Positions 1 to 15,700 of a stretch of 64,000 nucleotides of DNA are shown one piece after another. The number at the start of each line of letters is the position of its first letter. Within the stretch, counting starts at the first letter, position 1. The DNA comes from Salminus brasiliensis (taxonomy: Eukaryota > Chordata > Actinopteri > Characiformes > Bryconidae). The notes beneath the pieces are model-generated. The model had not been told where the DNA came from. It saw only the letters and a program-made list of their open reading frames with translations, and searched no databases. The stretch covers positions 9,036,526-9,100,525 of the forward strand of contig NC_132881.1 in assembly GCF_030463535.1 (NCBI RefSeq), given 5' to 3'. The position numbers and the translations under genes are program-made.

Positions 1-2633
1 GTCTGTAAGTGTGTAACAGGTAAGTGATCATTCAGTTTCTATACATGTATTGACTTTCTTTTTTTGTCTTACAGGTTTTTCGGACCGCATGAACCAAGGG
101 TCTGTGAATCTGCAACTGTTTGTGTCTCGCTACTATCTGTCTGCAAGTGTGTAACAGGTTGGTGATCATTCAGTTTCTATACATGTATTGCCTTTTTTTT
201 TTTTTGTCTTACAAGTTTTTCGAACCGCATTAACCAAGGGTCTGTGCATCTGCAACTGTGTGTGAGTCGCTACTATCTGTCTGCAAGTGTGTAACAGGTA
301 GGTGATCATTCAGTTTCTATACATGTATTGACCTTTTTTGTCTTACAGGTTTTTCGGACCGCATTAACCAAGGGTCTTTCCGTTGCAACTGTGTGTGTGG
401 CTCGCTATCAATCTGTCTGCAAGTGTGTAACAGGTAGGTGATCATTCAGTTTCTATACATGTATTGACTTTCTTTTTTTGTCTTAGTTGCAGATGCACAG
501 ACCCTTGGTTCATGTGGTCCGAAAAACCTCTGTGTGTGATTCGCTATGATCTGTCTGCAAGTGTGTAACAGGTAAGTGACATTCAGTTTCTATACATGTA
601 TTGACTTTCTTTTTTTGTCTTACAGGTTTTTCGGACCGCATTAACCAAGGGTCTTTCCATTGCCACTGTGAGTGAGTTGCTACTATCTGTCTGCAAGTGT
701 GTAACAGGTAGGTGATCAATTAGTTTCTATACATGTATTGACTTTCTTTTTTATGTCTTACAGGTTTTTCGGACCGCATGAACCAAGGGTCTGTGCATCT
801 GCAACTGTGTGTGACTCGCTACTATCTGTCGGCAATTGTGTAACAGGGAAGTGATCATTCAGTTTCTATACATGTTTTGACTTTCTTTTTTTGTCTTACA
901 GGTTTTTCGGACCGCATGAACCAACGGTCTTTCCATTGCCACTGTGTGTGTGGCTCGCTATCAATCTGTCTGCAAGTGTGTAACAGGTAGGTGATCATTC
1001 AGTTTCTATACATGTATTGACTTTCTTTTTTTGTCTTACAGGTTTTTCGGACCGCATTAACCAAGGGTCTGTGCATCTGCATCTATGTGTGACTCGCTAT
1101 CTGTCTGCAAGTGTGTAACAGGTAGGTGATCATTCCGTTTCTATACATGTATTGACTTTCTTTTTTTGTCTTAAAGGTCTTTTGGACCACATGAACCAAG
1201 GGTCTGTGCATCTGCAACTGTGTGTGACTCGCTACTATCTGTCTGCAAGTGTGTAACAGGTAAGTGATCTTTCAGTTTCTATACATGTATTGACTTTCTT
1301 TTTTTGTCTTGCAGGTTTTTCGGACCGCATGAACCAAGGGTCTTTCCATTGCCACTGTGAGTGAGTTGCTACTATCTGTCTGCAAGTGTGTAACAGGTAG
1401 GTGATCATTCAGTTTCTATACATGTATTGACTTTCTTTTTTTGTCTTGCAGGTTTTTCGGACCGCATGAACCAAGGGTCTTTCCATTGCCATTGTGTGTG
1501 TGGCTCGCTATCAATCTTTCTGCAAGTGTGTAACAGGTAGGTGATCAATTAGTTTCTATACATGTATTGACCTCATTTTTTTGTCTTGCAGGTTTTTCGG
1601 ACCGCATGAACCAAGGGTCTGTGAATCTGCAACTGTGTGTGACTCGCTATCTGTCTGCAAGTGTGTAACAGGTTGGTGATCATTCAGTTTCTATACATCT
1701 ATTGACTTTCTTTTTTTGTCTTACAGGTTTTTCGGACCACATGAACCAAGGGTCCTTCCATTGCCACTGTGTGTGTGGCTTGCTATCAATCTGTCTGCAA
1801 GTGTGTAACAGGTCGGTGATCATTCAGTTTCTATACATGTATTCACTTTCTTTTTTTGTCTTACAGGTTTTTCGGACCGCATAAACCAAGGGTCTGTGCA
1901 TCTGAAACTGTGTGACTCGCTACTCTGTGTCTGCAAGTGTGTAACAGGTTGGTGATCATTCAGTTTCTATACATCTATTGACTTTCTTTTTTTGTCTTAC
2001 AGGTTTTTCGGACCACATGAACCAAGGGTCCTTCCATTGCCACTGTGTGTGTGGCTCGCTATCAATTTGTCTGCAAGTGTGTAACAGGTAGGTGATCATT
2101 TAGTTTCTATACATGTATTGACTTTCTTTTTTTGTCTTAAAGGTCTTTCGGACCTCATGAACCAAGGGTCTGTGCATCTGCATCTCGCTACTATCTGCCT
2201 GCAAGTGTGTAACAGATAAGTGATCATTCAGTTTCTATACATGTATTGACTTTCTTTTTTTGTCTTAAAGGTCTTTCGGACCACATGAACCAAGGGTCTG
2301 TGCATCTGCAACTGTGTGTGACTCGCTACTATCTGTCTGCAAGTGTGTAACAGGTAAGTGATCATTCCTTTTCTATACATGTATTGACTTTCTTTTTTTG
2401 TCTTAATGGTCTTTCGGACCGCATGAACTAAGGGTCTTTCCATTGCCACTGTGTGTGTGGCTCGCTATCAATCTGTCTGCACGTGTGTAACAGATAGGTG
2501 ATCAATTAGTTTCTATACATGTATTAACCTTCTTTTTTTGTCTTACAGGTTTTTTGGACTGCATGAACCAAGAGTCTTTCCATTGCCACTGTGTGTGAGT
2601 TGCTACTATCTGTCTGCAAGTGTGTAACAGGTA
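1..2633 (+). repeat. 138-bp satellite array with mini-exon/mini-intron structure, left part
   Basis: Tandem monomers of about 138 bp fill this stretch and continue beyond the window's left edge. Each monomer has an exon-like block of about 83 nt beginning GTTTTTCGGACC and ending TGTAACAG. A 55-nt block follows, beginning GTAAGTGATC or GTAGGTGATC and ending TTTTTTTGTCTTACAG. The block borders match donor and acceptor consensus on the plus strand. Two main exon subtypes alternate, one with CTGTGCATCTGCAACTG and one with CTTTCCATTGCCACTG. Open frames here are read-through products of the 138-bp (46-codon) period and are not taken as genes. The array resumes after the Tc1 insertion. Confidence 0.93.
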
Positions 2634-4228
<1,595 letters not shown>

Positions 4229-5765
4229 TAAGTGATCATTCAGTTTCTATACATGTATTGACTTTCTTTTTTTGTCTTGCAGGTTTTTCGGACCGCATGA
4301 ACCAAGGGTCTGTATATCTGCAACTGTGTGTGACTCGCTTTCTGTCTGCAAGTGTGTAACAGGTAGGTGATCATTCAGATTCTATACATGTATTGACTTT
4401 CTTTTTTTGTCTTACAGGTTTTTTGGACCACATGAACCAAGGGTCTTTCCATTGCCACTGTGTGTGTGGCTCGCTATCAATCTGTCTGCAAGTGTGTAAC
4501 AGGTAGGTGATCATTCAGTTTCTATACATGTATTGACTTTCTTTTTTTGTCTTACAGGTTTTTCGGACTGCATTAACCAAGGGTCTGTGCATCTGCATCT
4601 ATGTGTGACTCGCTATCTGTCTGCAAGTGTGTAACAGGTAGGTGATCATTCCGTTTCTATACATGTATTGACTTTCTTTTTTTGTCTTAAAGGTCTTTTG
4701 GACCACATGAACCAAGGGTCTGTGCATCTGCAACTGTGTGTGACTCGCTACTATCTGTCTGCAAGTGTGTAACAGGTAAGTGATCATTCAGTTTCTATAC
4801 ATGTATTGACTTTCTTTTTTTGTCTTGCAGGTTTTTCGGACCGCATGAACCAAGGGTCTTTCCATTGCCACTGTGAGTGAGTTGCTACTATCTGTCTGCA
4901 AGTGTGTAACAGGTAGGTGATCATTCAGTTTCTATACATGTATTGACTTTCTTATTTTGTCTTGCAGGTTTTTCGGACCGCATGAACCAAGGCTCTTTCC
5001 ATTGCCACTGTGAGTGAGTTGCTACTATCTGTCTGCAAGTGTGTAACAGGTAAGTGATCATTCCGTTTCTATACATGTATTGACTTTCTTTTTTTGTCTT
5101 AAAGGTCTTTCGGACCACATGAATCAAGGGTCTGTGCATCTGCAACTGTGTCTGACTTGCTACTATCTGTCTGCAAGTGTGTAACAGGTAGGTGATCATT
5201 CAGTTTCTATACATGTATTGACCTTCTTTTTTTGTCTTATAGGTTTTTCGGACCACATGAACCAAGGGTCTGTGCATCTGCAACTGTGTGTGACTCGCTA
5301 TCTGTCTGCAAGTGTGTAACAGGTAGGTGATCATTCAGTTTCTATACATGTGTTGACCTTCTTTTTTTGTCTTACAGGTCTTTTGGACCACATGAACCAA
5401 GGGTCTGTGCATCTGCAACTGTGTCTGACTCGCTACTATCTGTCTGCAAGTGTGTAACAGGGAAGTGATCATTCAGTTTCTATACATGTTTTGACTTTCT
5501 TTTTTTGTCTTACAGGTTTTTCGGACCGCATGAACCAAGGGTCTTTCCATTGCCACTGTGAGTGAGTTGCTACTATCTGTCTGCAAGTGTGTAACAGGTA
5601 GGTGATCATTCAGTTTCTATACATGTATTGACTTTCTTTTTTTGTCTTACAGGTTTTTCGGACCGCATGAACCAAGGGTCTGTGCATCTGCAACTGTGTG
5701 TGACTCGCTATCTGTCTGCAAGTGTGTAACAGGTAGGTGATCATTCAGTTTCTATACATGTATTG

Positions 5766-5912
5766 CCTTGTTTTTTGTCTTACACGCTTTCTGGACCAAT
5801 GGCTCCCCCCTTTCTGATGGTGTATACAGCCAACAATAGTCTGTCCATTGCAACTGTGTGTGGCTCAGGTAAGTGTGGTAACAGGTAAGGTAAGTGTGTG
5901 AAAGGTAAGGGA
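5766..5912 (+). repeat. Aberrant long satellite monomer with clustered donor-like sites
   Basis: This monomer keeps the longer exon type (GACCAATGGCTCCC, then TGGTGTATACAGCCAAC). Its 3' end is expanded into several GGTAAG motifs between about 5,878 and 5,910, where other monomers have one. It looks like a local slippage duplication of the AACAGGTAAG junction. Confidence 0.7.
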
Positions 5913-8900
5913 TCATTCAGTTTCTATACATGTATTGACTTAATTTTTTTGTCTTACAGGTTTTTCGGACTGCATGTACCAAGGGTCTGTGCATCTGCAA
6001 TTGTTTGTGTCTCGCTACTGTCTGTCTGCAAGTGTGTAACAGGTAAGTGATCATTCACTTTCTATACATGTATTGACTTTCTTTTTTTGTCTTACAGGTT
6101 TTTCGGACTGCATGAACCAAGGGTCTGTGCATCTGCAACTGTGTCTGACTCGCTACTATCTGCAACTGTTTGTGACTCGCTATCTGTCTGCAAGTGTGTA
6201 ACAGGTTGGTGATCATTCAGTTTCTATACATCTATTGACTTTCTTTTTTTGTCTTACAGGTTTTTCGGACCACATGAACCAAGGGTCCTTCCATTGCCAC
6301 TGTGTGTGTGGCTCGCTATCAATCTGTCTGCAAGTGTGTAACAGGTCGGTGGTCATTCAGTTTCTATACGTGTATCGACTTTCTTTTTTTGTCTTAAAGG
6401 TCTTTCGGACCACATAAACCAAGGGTCTGTGCATCTGCAACTATTTGTGACTCGCTACTATCTGTTTGCAAGTGTGTTACAGGTAGGTGATCATTCAGTT
6501 TCTATACATGTATTGACCTTTTTTGTCTTACAGGTTTTTGGGTCCGCATGAACCAAGGGTCTTTCCATTGCCATTGTGTGTGTGGCTCGCTATCAATCTT
6601 TCTGCAAGTGTGTAACAGGTAGGTGATCAATTAGTTTCTATACATGTATTGACTTTCTTTTTTGTCTTACAGGTTTTTCGGACCGCATGAACCAAGGGTC
6701 TTTCCATTGCCACTGTGTGTGTGACTCGCTACTATCTGTCGTCAAGTGTGTAACAGGTAGGTGATCATTCAGTTTCTATACATGTATTGACTTTCTTTTT
6801 TTGTCTTACAGGTTTTTCGGACCACATGAACCAAGGGTCTGTCCATTGCCACGGTGTGTGTGCCTCGCTATCAATTTGTCTGCAAGTGTGTAACAGGTAG
6901 GTGATCATTTAGTTTCTATACATGTATTGACTTTCTTTTTTTGTTTTAAAGGTCTTTCGGACCTCATGAACCAAGGGTCTGTGCATCTGCATCTCGCTAC
7001 TATCTGTCTGCAAGTGTGTAACAGGTTGGTGATCATTCAGTTTCTATACATCTATTGACTTTCATTTTTTTGTCTTAAAGGTCTTTCGGGCCACATGAAC
7101 CAAGGGTCTGTGCATCTGAAACTGTGTGTGACTCGCTACTCTGTGTCTGCAAGTGTGTAACAGGTTGGTGATCATTCAGTTTCTATACATGTATTGACTT
7201 TCTTTTTTTGTCTTACAGGTTTTTCGGACCACATGAACCAAGGGTCTGTCCATTGCCACGGTGTGTGTGCCTCGCTATCAATTTGTCTGCAAGTGTGTAA
7301 CAGGTAGGTGATCATTTAGTTTCTATACATGTATTGACTTTCTGTTTTTGTCTTAAAGGTCTTTCGGACCGCATGAACTAAGGGTCTTTCCATTGCCACT
7401 GTGTGTGTTGCTCGCTATCAATCTGTCTGCAAGTGTGTAACAGATAGGTGATCAATCAGTTTCTATACATGTATTGACCTTCTTTTTTTGTCTTACAGGT
7501 TTTTCGGACTGCATGAACCAAGGGTCTTTCCTTTGCCACTGTGTGTGAGTTGCTACTATCTGTCTGCAAGTGTGTAACAGGTAGGTGATCATTCAGTTTC
7601 TATGCATGTATTGACTTTCTTTTTTTGTCTTGCAGGTTTTTCGGACCGCATGAACCAAGGGTCTGTATATCTGCAACTGTGTGACTCGCTACTATCTGTC
7701 TGCAAGTGTGTGACAGGTAAGTGATCATTCAGTTTTTATACATGTATTGACTTTCGTTTTTTGTCTTAAAGGTCTTTCGGACCACATGAAACAAGGGTCT
7801 GTGCATAAGCAACTGTGTCTGAGTCGCTACTATCTGTCTGCAAGTGTGTAACAGGTAAGTGATCATTCAGTTTCTATACATGTATTGACCTCATTTTTTT
7901 GTCTTACAGGTTTTTCGGACCGCATGAACCAAGGGTCTTTCCATTGCCACTGTGTGTGGCTCGCTACTATCTGTCTGCAAGTGTGTAACAGTAAGGTGAT
8001 CATTCAGTTTCTATACATGTATTGACTTTCTTTTTTTTGTCTTACAGGTTTTTCGGACCACATAAACCAAGGGTCTTTGCATCTGCAACTGTGTGTGACT
8101 CGCTACTATCTGTCTGCAAGTGTGTAACAGGTAGGTCATCATTCATTTTCTATACTTGTATTGACTTTCTTTTTTTTGTCTTACAGGTTTTTCGGACCAC
8201 ATAAACCAAGGGTCTGTGCATCTGCAACTGTGTGTGACTCGCTACTGTCTGTCTGCAAGTGTGTAACAGGTAGGTGATCATTCAGTTTCTATACATGTAT
8301 TGACCTCATTTTTTTGTCTTGCAGGTTTTTCGGACCGCATGAACCAAGGGTCTGTGCATCTGAAACTGTGTGTGACTCGCTATTATCTGTCTGCAAGTGT
8401 GTAACAGGTTGGTGATCATTCAGTTTCTATACATCTATTGACTTTCTTTTTTTGTCTTACAGGTTTTTCGGACCTCATTAACCAAGGGTCTGTGCATCTG
8501 CAACTGTTTGTGACTCGCTACTATCTGTTTGCATGTGTGTTACAGGTAGGTGATCATTCAGTTTCTATACATGTATTGACTTTCTTTTTTTGTCTTAAAG
8601 GTCTTTCGGACCACATGAACCAAGGGTCTGTGCATCTGCAACTGTGTGTGACTCGCTACTATCTGTCTGCAAGTGTGTAACAGGTAGGTGATCCTTCAGT
8701 TTCTATACATGTATTGCCTTTTTGTTGTCTTACACGCTTTCAGGACCAAGGGCTCCCCCCTTACTGATAGTGCATACAGCCAACATGGCTTTTTTATTGC
8801 CACTGTGTGTGTGGCTCGCTATCAATGTGTCTGCAAGTGTGTAACAGGTAGGTGATCATTCAGTTTCTATACATGTATTGACTTTCTTTTTTTGTCTTAA

Positions 8901-9761
8901 AGGTCTTTCGGGCCACATGAACCAAGGGTCTGTGCATCTGAAACTGTGTGTGACTCGCTACTCTGTGTCTGCAAGTGTGTATCAGGTTGGTGATCATTCA
9001 GTTTCTATACATGTATTGACTTTCTTTTTTTGTCTTACAGGTTTTTCGGACCGCATGAACCAAGGGTCTTTCCATTGCCACTGTGTGTGTGGCTCGCTAT
9101 CAATGTTTCTGCAAGTGTGTAACAGGTCGGTGATCATTCAGTTTCTATACATGTATTGACTTTCTTTTTTTGTCTTACAGGTTTTTCGGACCGCATAAAC
9201 CAAAGTTCTGTGCATCTGCAACTGTGTGTGACTCGCTACTCTCTGTCTGCAAGTGTGTAACAGGTAGGTGGTCATTCAGTTTCTATACGTGTATCGACTT
9301 TCTTTTTTTGTCTTAACGGTCTTTCGGACCACATGAACCAAGGTTCTGTGCATCTGCAACTGTGTGTGACTCGCTAATCTCTGTCTGCAAGTGTGTAACA
9401 GGTAGGTGGTCATTCAGTTTTTATACATGTATTGACTTTCTTTTTTTGCCTTAAAGGTCTTTCGGACCACATGAACCAAGGGTCTGTGCATCTGCAACTG
9501 TGTGTGACTCGCTACTATCTGTCTGCAAGTGTGTAACAGGTAGGTGATCCTTCATTTTCTATACATGTATTGCCTTTTTGTTGTCTTACACGCTTTCAGG
9601 ACCAAGGGCTCCCCCCTTACTGATAGTGCATACAGCCAACATGGGTCTTTCCATTGCCACTGTGTGTGTGGCTCGCTATCAATCTGTCTGCAAGTGTGTA
9701 ACAGGTAGGTGATCATTCAGTTTCTATACATGTATTGACCTTCTTTTTTTGTCTTACAGGT

Positions 9762-12700
9762 TTTTCGGCCCGCATGAACCAAGGGTCTTTCCGTTGCCAC
9801 TGTGTGTGTGGCTCGCTATCAATCTGTCTGCAAGTGTGTAACAGGATGGTGATCATTCAGTTTCTATACATGTATTGACTTTCTTTTTTTGTCTTACAGG
9901 TTTTTCGGACCTCATGAACCAAGAGTCTGTGCATCTGCAACTGTGTGTGACTCGCTCCTATCTGTCTGCAAGTGTGTAACAGGTAGGTGATCATTCAGTT
10001 TCTATACAAGTATTGACTTTCTTTTTAGATCTAACAGGTTTTTCGCACCTCATGAACCAAGGGTCTGTGCATCTGCAACTGTTTTTGACTCGCTACTATC
10101 TGTTTGCAAGTGTGTAACAGGTAGGTGATCATTCAGTTTCTATACATGTATTGACCTTTTTTTGTCATACAGGTTTTTTGGACCGCATGAACCAAGGGTC
10201 TTTCCATTGCCATTGTGTGTGTGGCTCGCTATCAATGTTTCTGCAAGTGTGTAACAGGTAGGTGATCATTCTGTTTCTATACATGTATTGACTTTCTTTT
10301 TTTGTCTTACAGGTTTTTCGGACCACATGAACCAAGGGTCTGTGCGTCTGCAACTGTGTGTGACTCGCTATCTGTCTGCAAGTGTGTAACAGGTAGGTGA
10401 TCATTCAGTTTCTATACATGTATTGACTTTCTTTTTTTGTCTTAAAGGTCTTTTGGACCACATGAACCAAGGGTCTGTGCATCTGCAACTGTGTGTGACT
10501 CGCTGCTATCTGTCTACAAGTGTGTAACAGGTAAGTGATCATTCAGTTTCTATACATGTATTGACTTTCTTTTTTTGTCTTACAGGTTTTTCGGACCGCA
10601 TGAACCAAGGGTCTTTCCATTGCCACTATGAGTGAGTTGCTACTATCTGTCTGCAAGTGTGTAACAGGTAAGTAATCATTCAGTTTCTATACATGTATTG
10701 ACCTCATTTTTTTGTCTTGCAGGTTTTTCGGACCGCATGAACCAAGGGTCTTTCCATTGCCACTGTGTGTGTGACTCGCTACTATCTGTCTGCAAGTGTG
10801 TAACAGGTAGGTGATCATTCAGTTTCTATTCATGTATTAACTTTCTTTTTTTGTCTTACAGGTTTTTCGGACCTCATTAACCAAGGGTCTGTGCATCTGC
10901 AACTGTTTGTGACTCGCTACTATCTGTTTGCATGTGTGTTACAGGTAGGTGATCATTCAGTTTCTATACATGTATTGCCTTTTTGTTGTCTTACACGCTT
11001 TCAGGACCAAGGGCTCCCCCCTTACTGATAGTGCATACAGCCAACATGGGTCTTTCCATTGCCACTGTGTGTGTGGCTTGCTATCAATCTGTCTGCAAGT
11101 GTGTAACAGGTAGGTGATCATTCAGTTTCTATACATGTATTGACCTTCTTTTTTTGTCTTACAGGTTTTTCGGACCGCATGAACCAAGGGTCTGTGCGTC
11201 TGCAACTGTGTGTGACTCGCTGCTATCTGTCTACAAGTGTGTAACAGGTAAGTGATCATTCAGTTTCTATACATGTATTGACTTTCTTTTTTTGTCTTAC
11301 AGGTTTTTCGGACCGCATGAACCAAGGGTCTTTCCATTGCCACTATGAGTGAGTTGCTACTATCTGTCTGCAAGTGTGTAACAGGTAAGTGATCATTCAG
11401 TTTCTATACATGTATTGACCTCATTTTTTTGTCTTGCAGGTTTTTCGGACCGCATGAACCAAGGGTCTTTCCATTGCCACTGTGTGTGTGGCTCGCTATC
11501 AATCTGTCTGCAAGTGTGTAACAGGTAGGTGATCATTCAGTTTCTATACATGTATTGACCTTCTTTTTTTGTCTTACAGGTTTTTCGGCCCGCATGAACC
11601 AATGGTCTTTCCGTTGCCACTGTGTGTGTGGCTCGCTATCAATCTGTCTGCAAGTGTGTAACAGGATGGTGATCATTCAGTTTCTATACATGTATTGACT
11701 TTCTTTTTTTGTCTTACAGGTTTTTCGGACCTCATGAACCAAGAGTCTGTGCATCTGCAACTGTGTGTGACTCGCTCCTATCTGTCTGCAAGTGTGTAAC
11801 AGGTAGGTGATCATTCAGTTTCTATACAAGTATTGACTTTCTTTTTAGATCTAACAGGTTTTTCGCACCTCATGAACCAAGGGTCTGTGCATCTGCAACT
11901 GTTTTTGACTCGCTACTATCTGTTTGCAAGTGTGTAACAGGTAGGTGATCATTCAGTTTCTATACATGTATTGACCTTTTTTTGTCATACAGGTTTTTTG
12001 GACCGCATGAACCAAGGGTCTTTCCATTGCCATTGTGTGTGTGGCTCGCTATCAATGTTTCTGCAAGTGTGTAACAGGTAGGTGATCATTCTGTTTCTAT
12101 ACATGTATTGACTTTCTTTTTTTGTCTTAAAGGTCTTTTGGACCACATGAACCAAGGGTCTGTGCATCTGCAACTGTGTGTGACTCGCTATCTGTCTACA
12201 AGTGTGTAACAGGTAAGTGATCATTCAGTTTCTATACATGTATTGACTTTCTTTTTTTGTCTTACAGGTTTTTCGGACCGCATGAACCAAGGGTCTTTCC
12301 ATTGCCACTATGAGTGAGTTGCTACTATCTGTCTGCAAGTGTGTAACAGGTAAGTAATCATTCAGTTTCTATACATGTATTGACCTCATTTTTTTGTCTT
12401 GCAGGTTTTTCGGACCGCATGAACCAAGGGTCTTTCCATTGCCACTGTGTGTGTGACTCGCTACTATCTGTCTGCAAGTGTGTAACAGGTAGGTGATCAT
12501 TCAGTTTCTATTCATGTATTAACTTTCTTTTTTTGTCTTACAGGTTTTTCGGACCTTATTAACCAAGGGTCTGTGCATCTGCAACTGTTTGTGACTCGCT
12601 ACTATCTGTTTGCATGTGTGTTACAGGTAGGTGATCATTCAGTTTCTATACATGTATTGCCTTTTTGTTGTCTTACACGCTTTCAGGACCAAGGGCTCCC

Positions 12701-15700
12701 CCCTTACTGATAGTGCATACAGCCAACATGGGTCTTTCCATTGCCACTGTGTGTGTGGCTTGCTATCAATCTGTCTGCAAGTGTGTAACAGGTAGGTGAT
12801 CATTCAGTTTCTATACATGTATTGACCTTCTTTTTTTGTCTTACAGGTTTTTCGGCCCGCATGAACCAAGGGTCTTTCCGTTGCCACTGTGTGTGTGGCT
12901 CGCTATCAATCTGTCTGCAAGTGTGTAACAGGATGGTGATCATTCAGTTTCTATACATGTATTGACTTTCTTTTTTTGTCTTACAGGTTTTTCGGACCTC
13001 ATGAACCAAGAGTCTGTGCATCTGCAACTGTGTGTGACTCGCTCCTATCTGTCTGCAAGTGTGTAACAGGTAGGTGATCATTCAGTTTCTATACATGTAT
13101 TGACCTTTTTTTGTCATACAGGTTTTTCGGACCGCATGAACCAAGGGTCTTTCCATTGCCATTGTGTGTGTGGCTCGCTATCAATGTTTCTGCAAGTGTG
13201 TAACAGGTAGGTGATCATTCTGTTTCTATACATGTATTGACTTTCTTTTTTTGTCTTACAGGTTTTTCGGACCACATGAACCAAGGGTCTGTGCGTCTGC
13301 AACTGTGTGTGACTCGCTGCTATCTGTCTACAAGTGTGTAACAGGTAGGTGATCATTCAGTTTCTATACATGTATTGACTTTCTTTTTTTGTCTTACAGG
13401 TTTTTCGGACCGCATGAACCAAGGGTCTTTCCATTGCCACTATGAGTGAGTTGCTACTATCTGTCTGCAAGTGTGTAACAGGTAAGTGATCATTCAGTTT
13501 CTATACATGTATTGACCTCATTTTTTTGTCTTGCAGGTTTTTCGGACCGCATGAACCAAGGGTCTTTCCATTGCCACTGTGTGTGTGACTCGCTACTATC
13601 TGTCTGCAAGTGTGTAACAGGTAGGTGATCATTCTGTTTCTATACATGTATTGACTTTCTTTTTTTGTCTTACAGGTTTTTCCGGACCACATGAACCAAG
13701 TGTCTGTGCGTCTGCAACTGTGTGTGACTCGCTATCTGTCTGCAAGTGTGTAACAGGTAGGTGATCATTCAGTTTCTATACATGTATTGACTTTCTTTTT
13801 TTGTCTTAAAGGTCTTTTGGACCACATGAACCAAGGGTCTGTGCATCTGCAACTGTGTGTGACTCGCTGCTATCTGTCTACAAGTGTGTAACAGGTAAGT
13901 GATCATTCAGTTTCTATACATGTATTGACTTTCTTTTTTTGTCTTACAGGTTTTTCGGACCGCATGAACCAAGGGTCTTTCCATTGCCACTATGAGTGAG
14001 TTGCTACTATCTGTCTGCAAGTGTGTAACAGGTAAGTGATCATTCAGTTTCTATACATGTATTGACCTCATTTTTTTGTCTTGCAGGTTTTTCGGACCGC
14101 GTGAACCAAGGGTCTTTCCATTGCCACTGTGTGTGTGACTCGCTACTATCTGTCTGCAAGTGTGTAACAGGTAGGTGATCATTCAGTTTCTATTCATGTA
14201 TTGACTTTCTTTTTTTGTCTTACAGGTTTTTCGGACCTCATTAACCAAGGGTCTGTGCATCTGCAACTGTTTGTGACTCGCTACTATCTGTTTGCATGTG
14301 TGTTACAGGTAGGTGATCATTCAGTTTCTATACATGTATTGCCTTTTTGTTGTCTTACACGCTTTCAGGACCAAGGGCTCCCCCCTTACTGATAGTGCAT
14401 ACAGCCAACATGGGTCTTTCCATTGCCACTGTGTGTGTGGCTTGCTATCAATCTGTCTGCAAGTGTGTAACAGGTAGGTGATCATTCAGTTTCTATACAT
14501 GTATTGACCTTCTTTTTTTGTCTTACAGGTTTTTCGGCCCGCATGAACCAAGGGTCTTTCCGTTGCCACTGTGTGTGTGGCTCGCTATCAATCTGTCTGC
14601 AAGTGTGTAACAGGATGGTGATCATTCAGTTTCTATACATGTATTGACTTTCTTTTTTTGTCTTACAGGTTTTTCGGACCTCATGAACCAAGAGTCTGTG
14701 CATCTGCAACTGTGTGTGACTCGCTCCTATCTGTCTGCAAGTGTGTAACAGGTAGGTGATCATTCAGTTTCTATACATGTATTGACCTTTTTTTGTCATA
14801 CAGGTTTTTTGGACCGCATGAACCAAGGGTCTTTCCATTGCCATTGTGTGTGTGGCTCGCTATCAATGTTTCTGCAAGTGTGTAACAGGTAGGTGATCAT
14901 TCTGTTTCTATACATGTATTGACTTTCTTTTTTTGTCTTACAGGTTTTTCGGACCACATGAACCAAGGGTCTGTGCGTCTGCAACTGTGTGTGACTCGCT
15001 GCTATCTGTCTACAAGTGTGTAACAGGTAAGTGATCATTCAGTTTCTATACATGTATTGACTTTCTTTTTTTGTCTTACAGGTTTTTCGGACCGCATGAA
15101 CCAAGGGTCTTTCCATTGCCACTATGAGTGAGTTGCTACTATCTGTCTGCAAGTGTGTAACAGGTAAGTGATCATTCAGTTTCTATACATGTATTGACCT
15201 CATTTTTTTGTCTTGCAGGTTTTTCGGACCGCATGAACCAAGGGTCTTTCCATTGCCACTGTGTGTGTGACTCGCTACTATCTGTCTGCAAGTGTGTAAC
15301 AGGTAGGTGATCATTCTGTTTCTATACATGTATTGACTTTCTTTTTTTGTCTTACAGGTTTTTCGGACCACATGAACCAAGTGTCTGTGCGTCTGCAACT
15401 GTGTGTGACTCGCTATCTGTCTGCAAGTGTGTAACAGGTAGGTGATCATTCAGTTTCTATACATGTATTGACTTTCTTTTTTTGTCTTAAAGGTCTTTTG
15501 GACCACATGAACCAAGGGTCTGTGCATCTGCAACTGTGTGTGACTCGCTGCTATCTGTCTACAAGTGTGTAACAGGTAAGTGATCATTCAGTTTCTATAC
15601 ATGTATTGACTTTCTTTTTTTGTCTTACAGGTTTTTCGGACCGCATGAACCAAGGGTCTTTCCATTGCCACTATGAGTGAGTTGCTACTATCTGTCTGCA

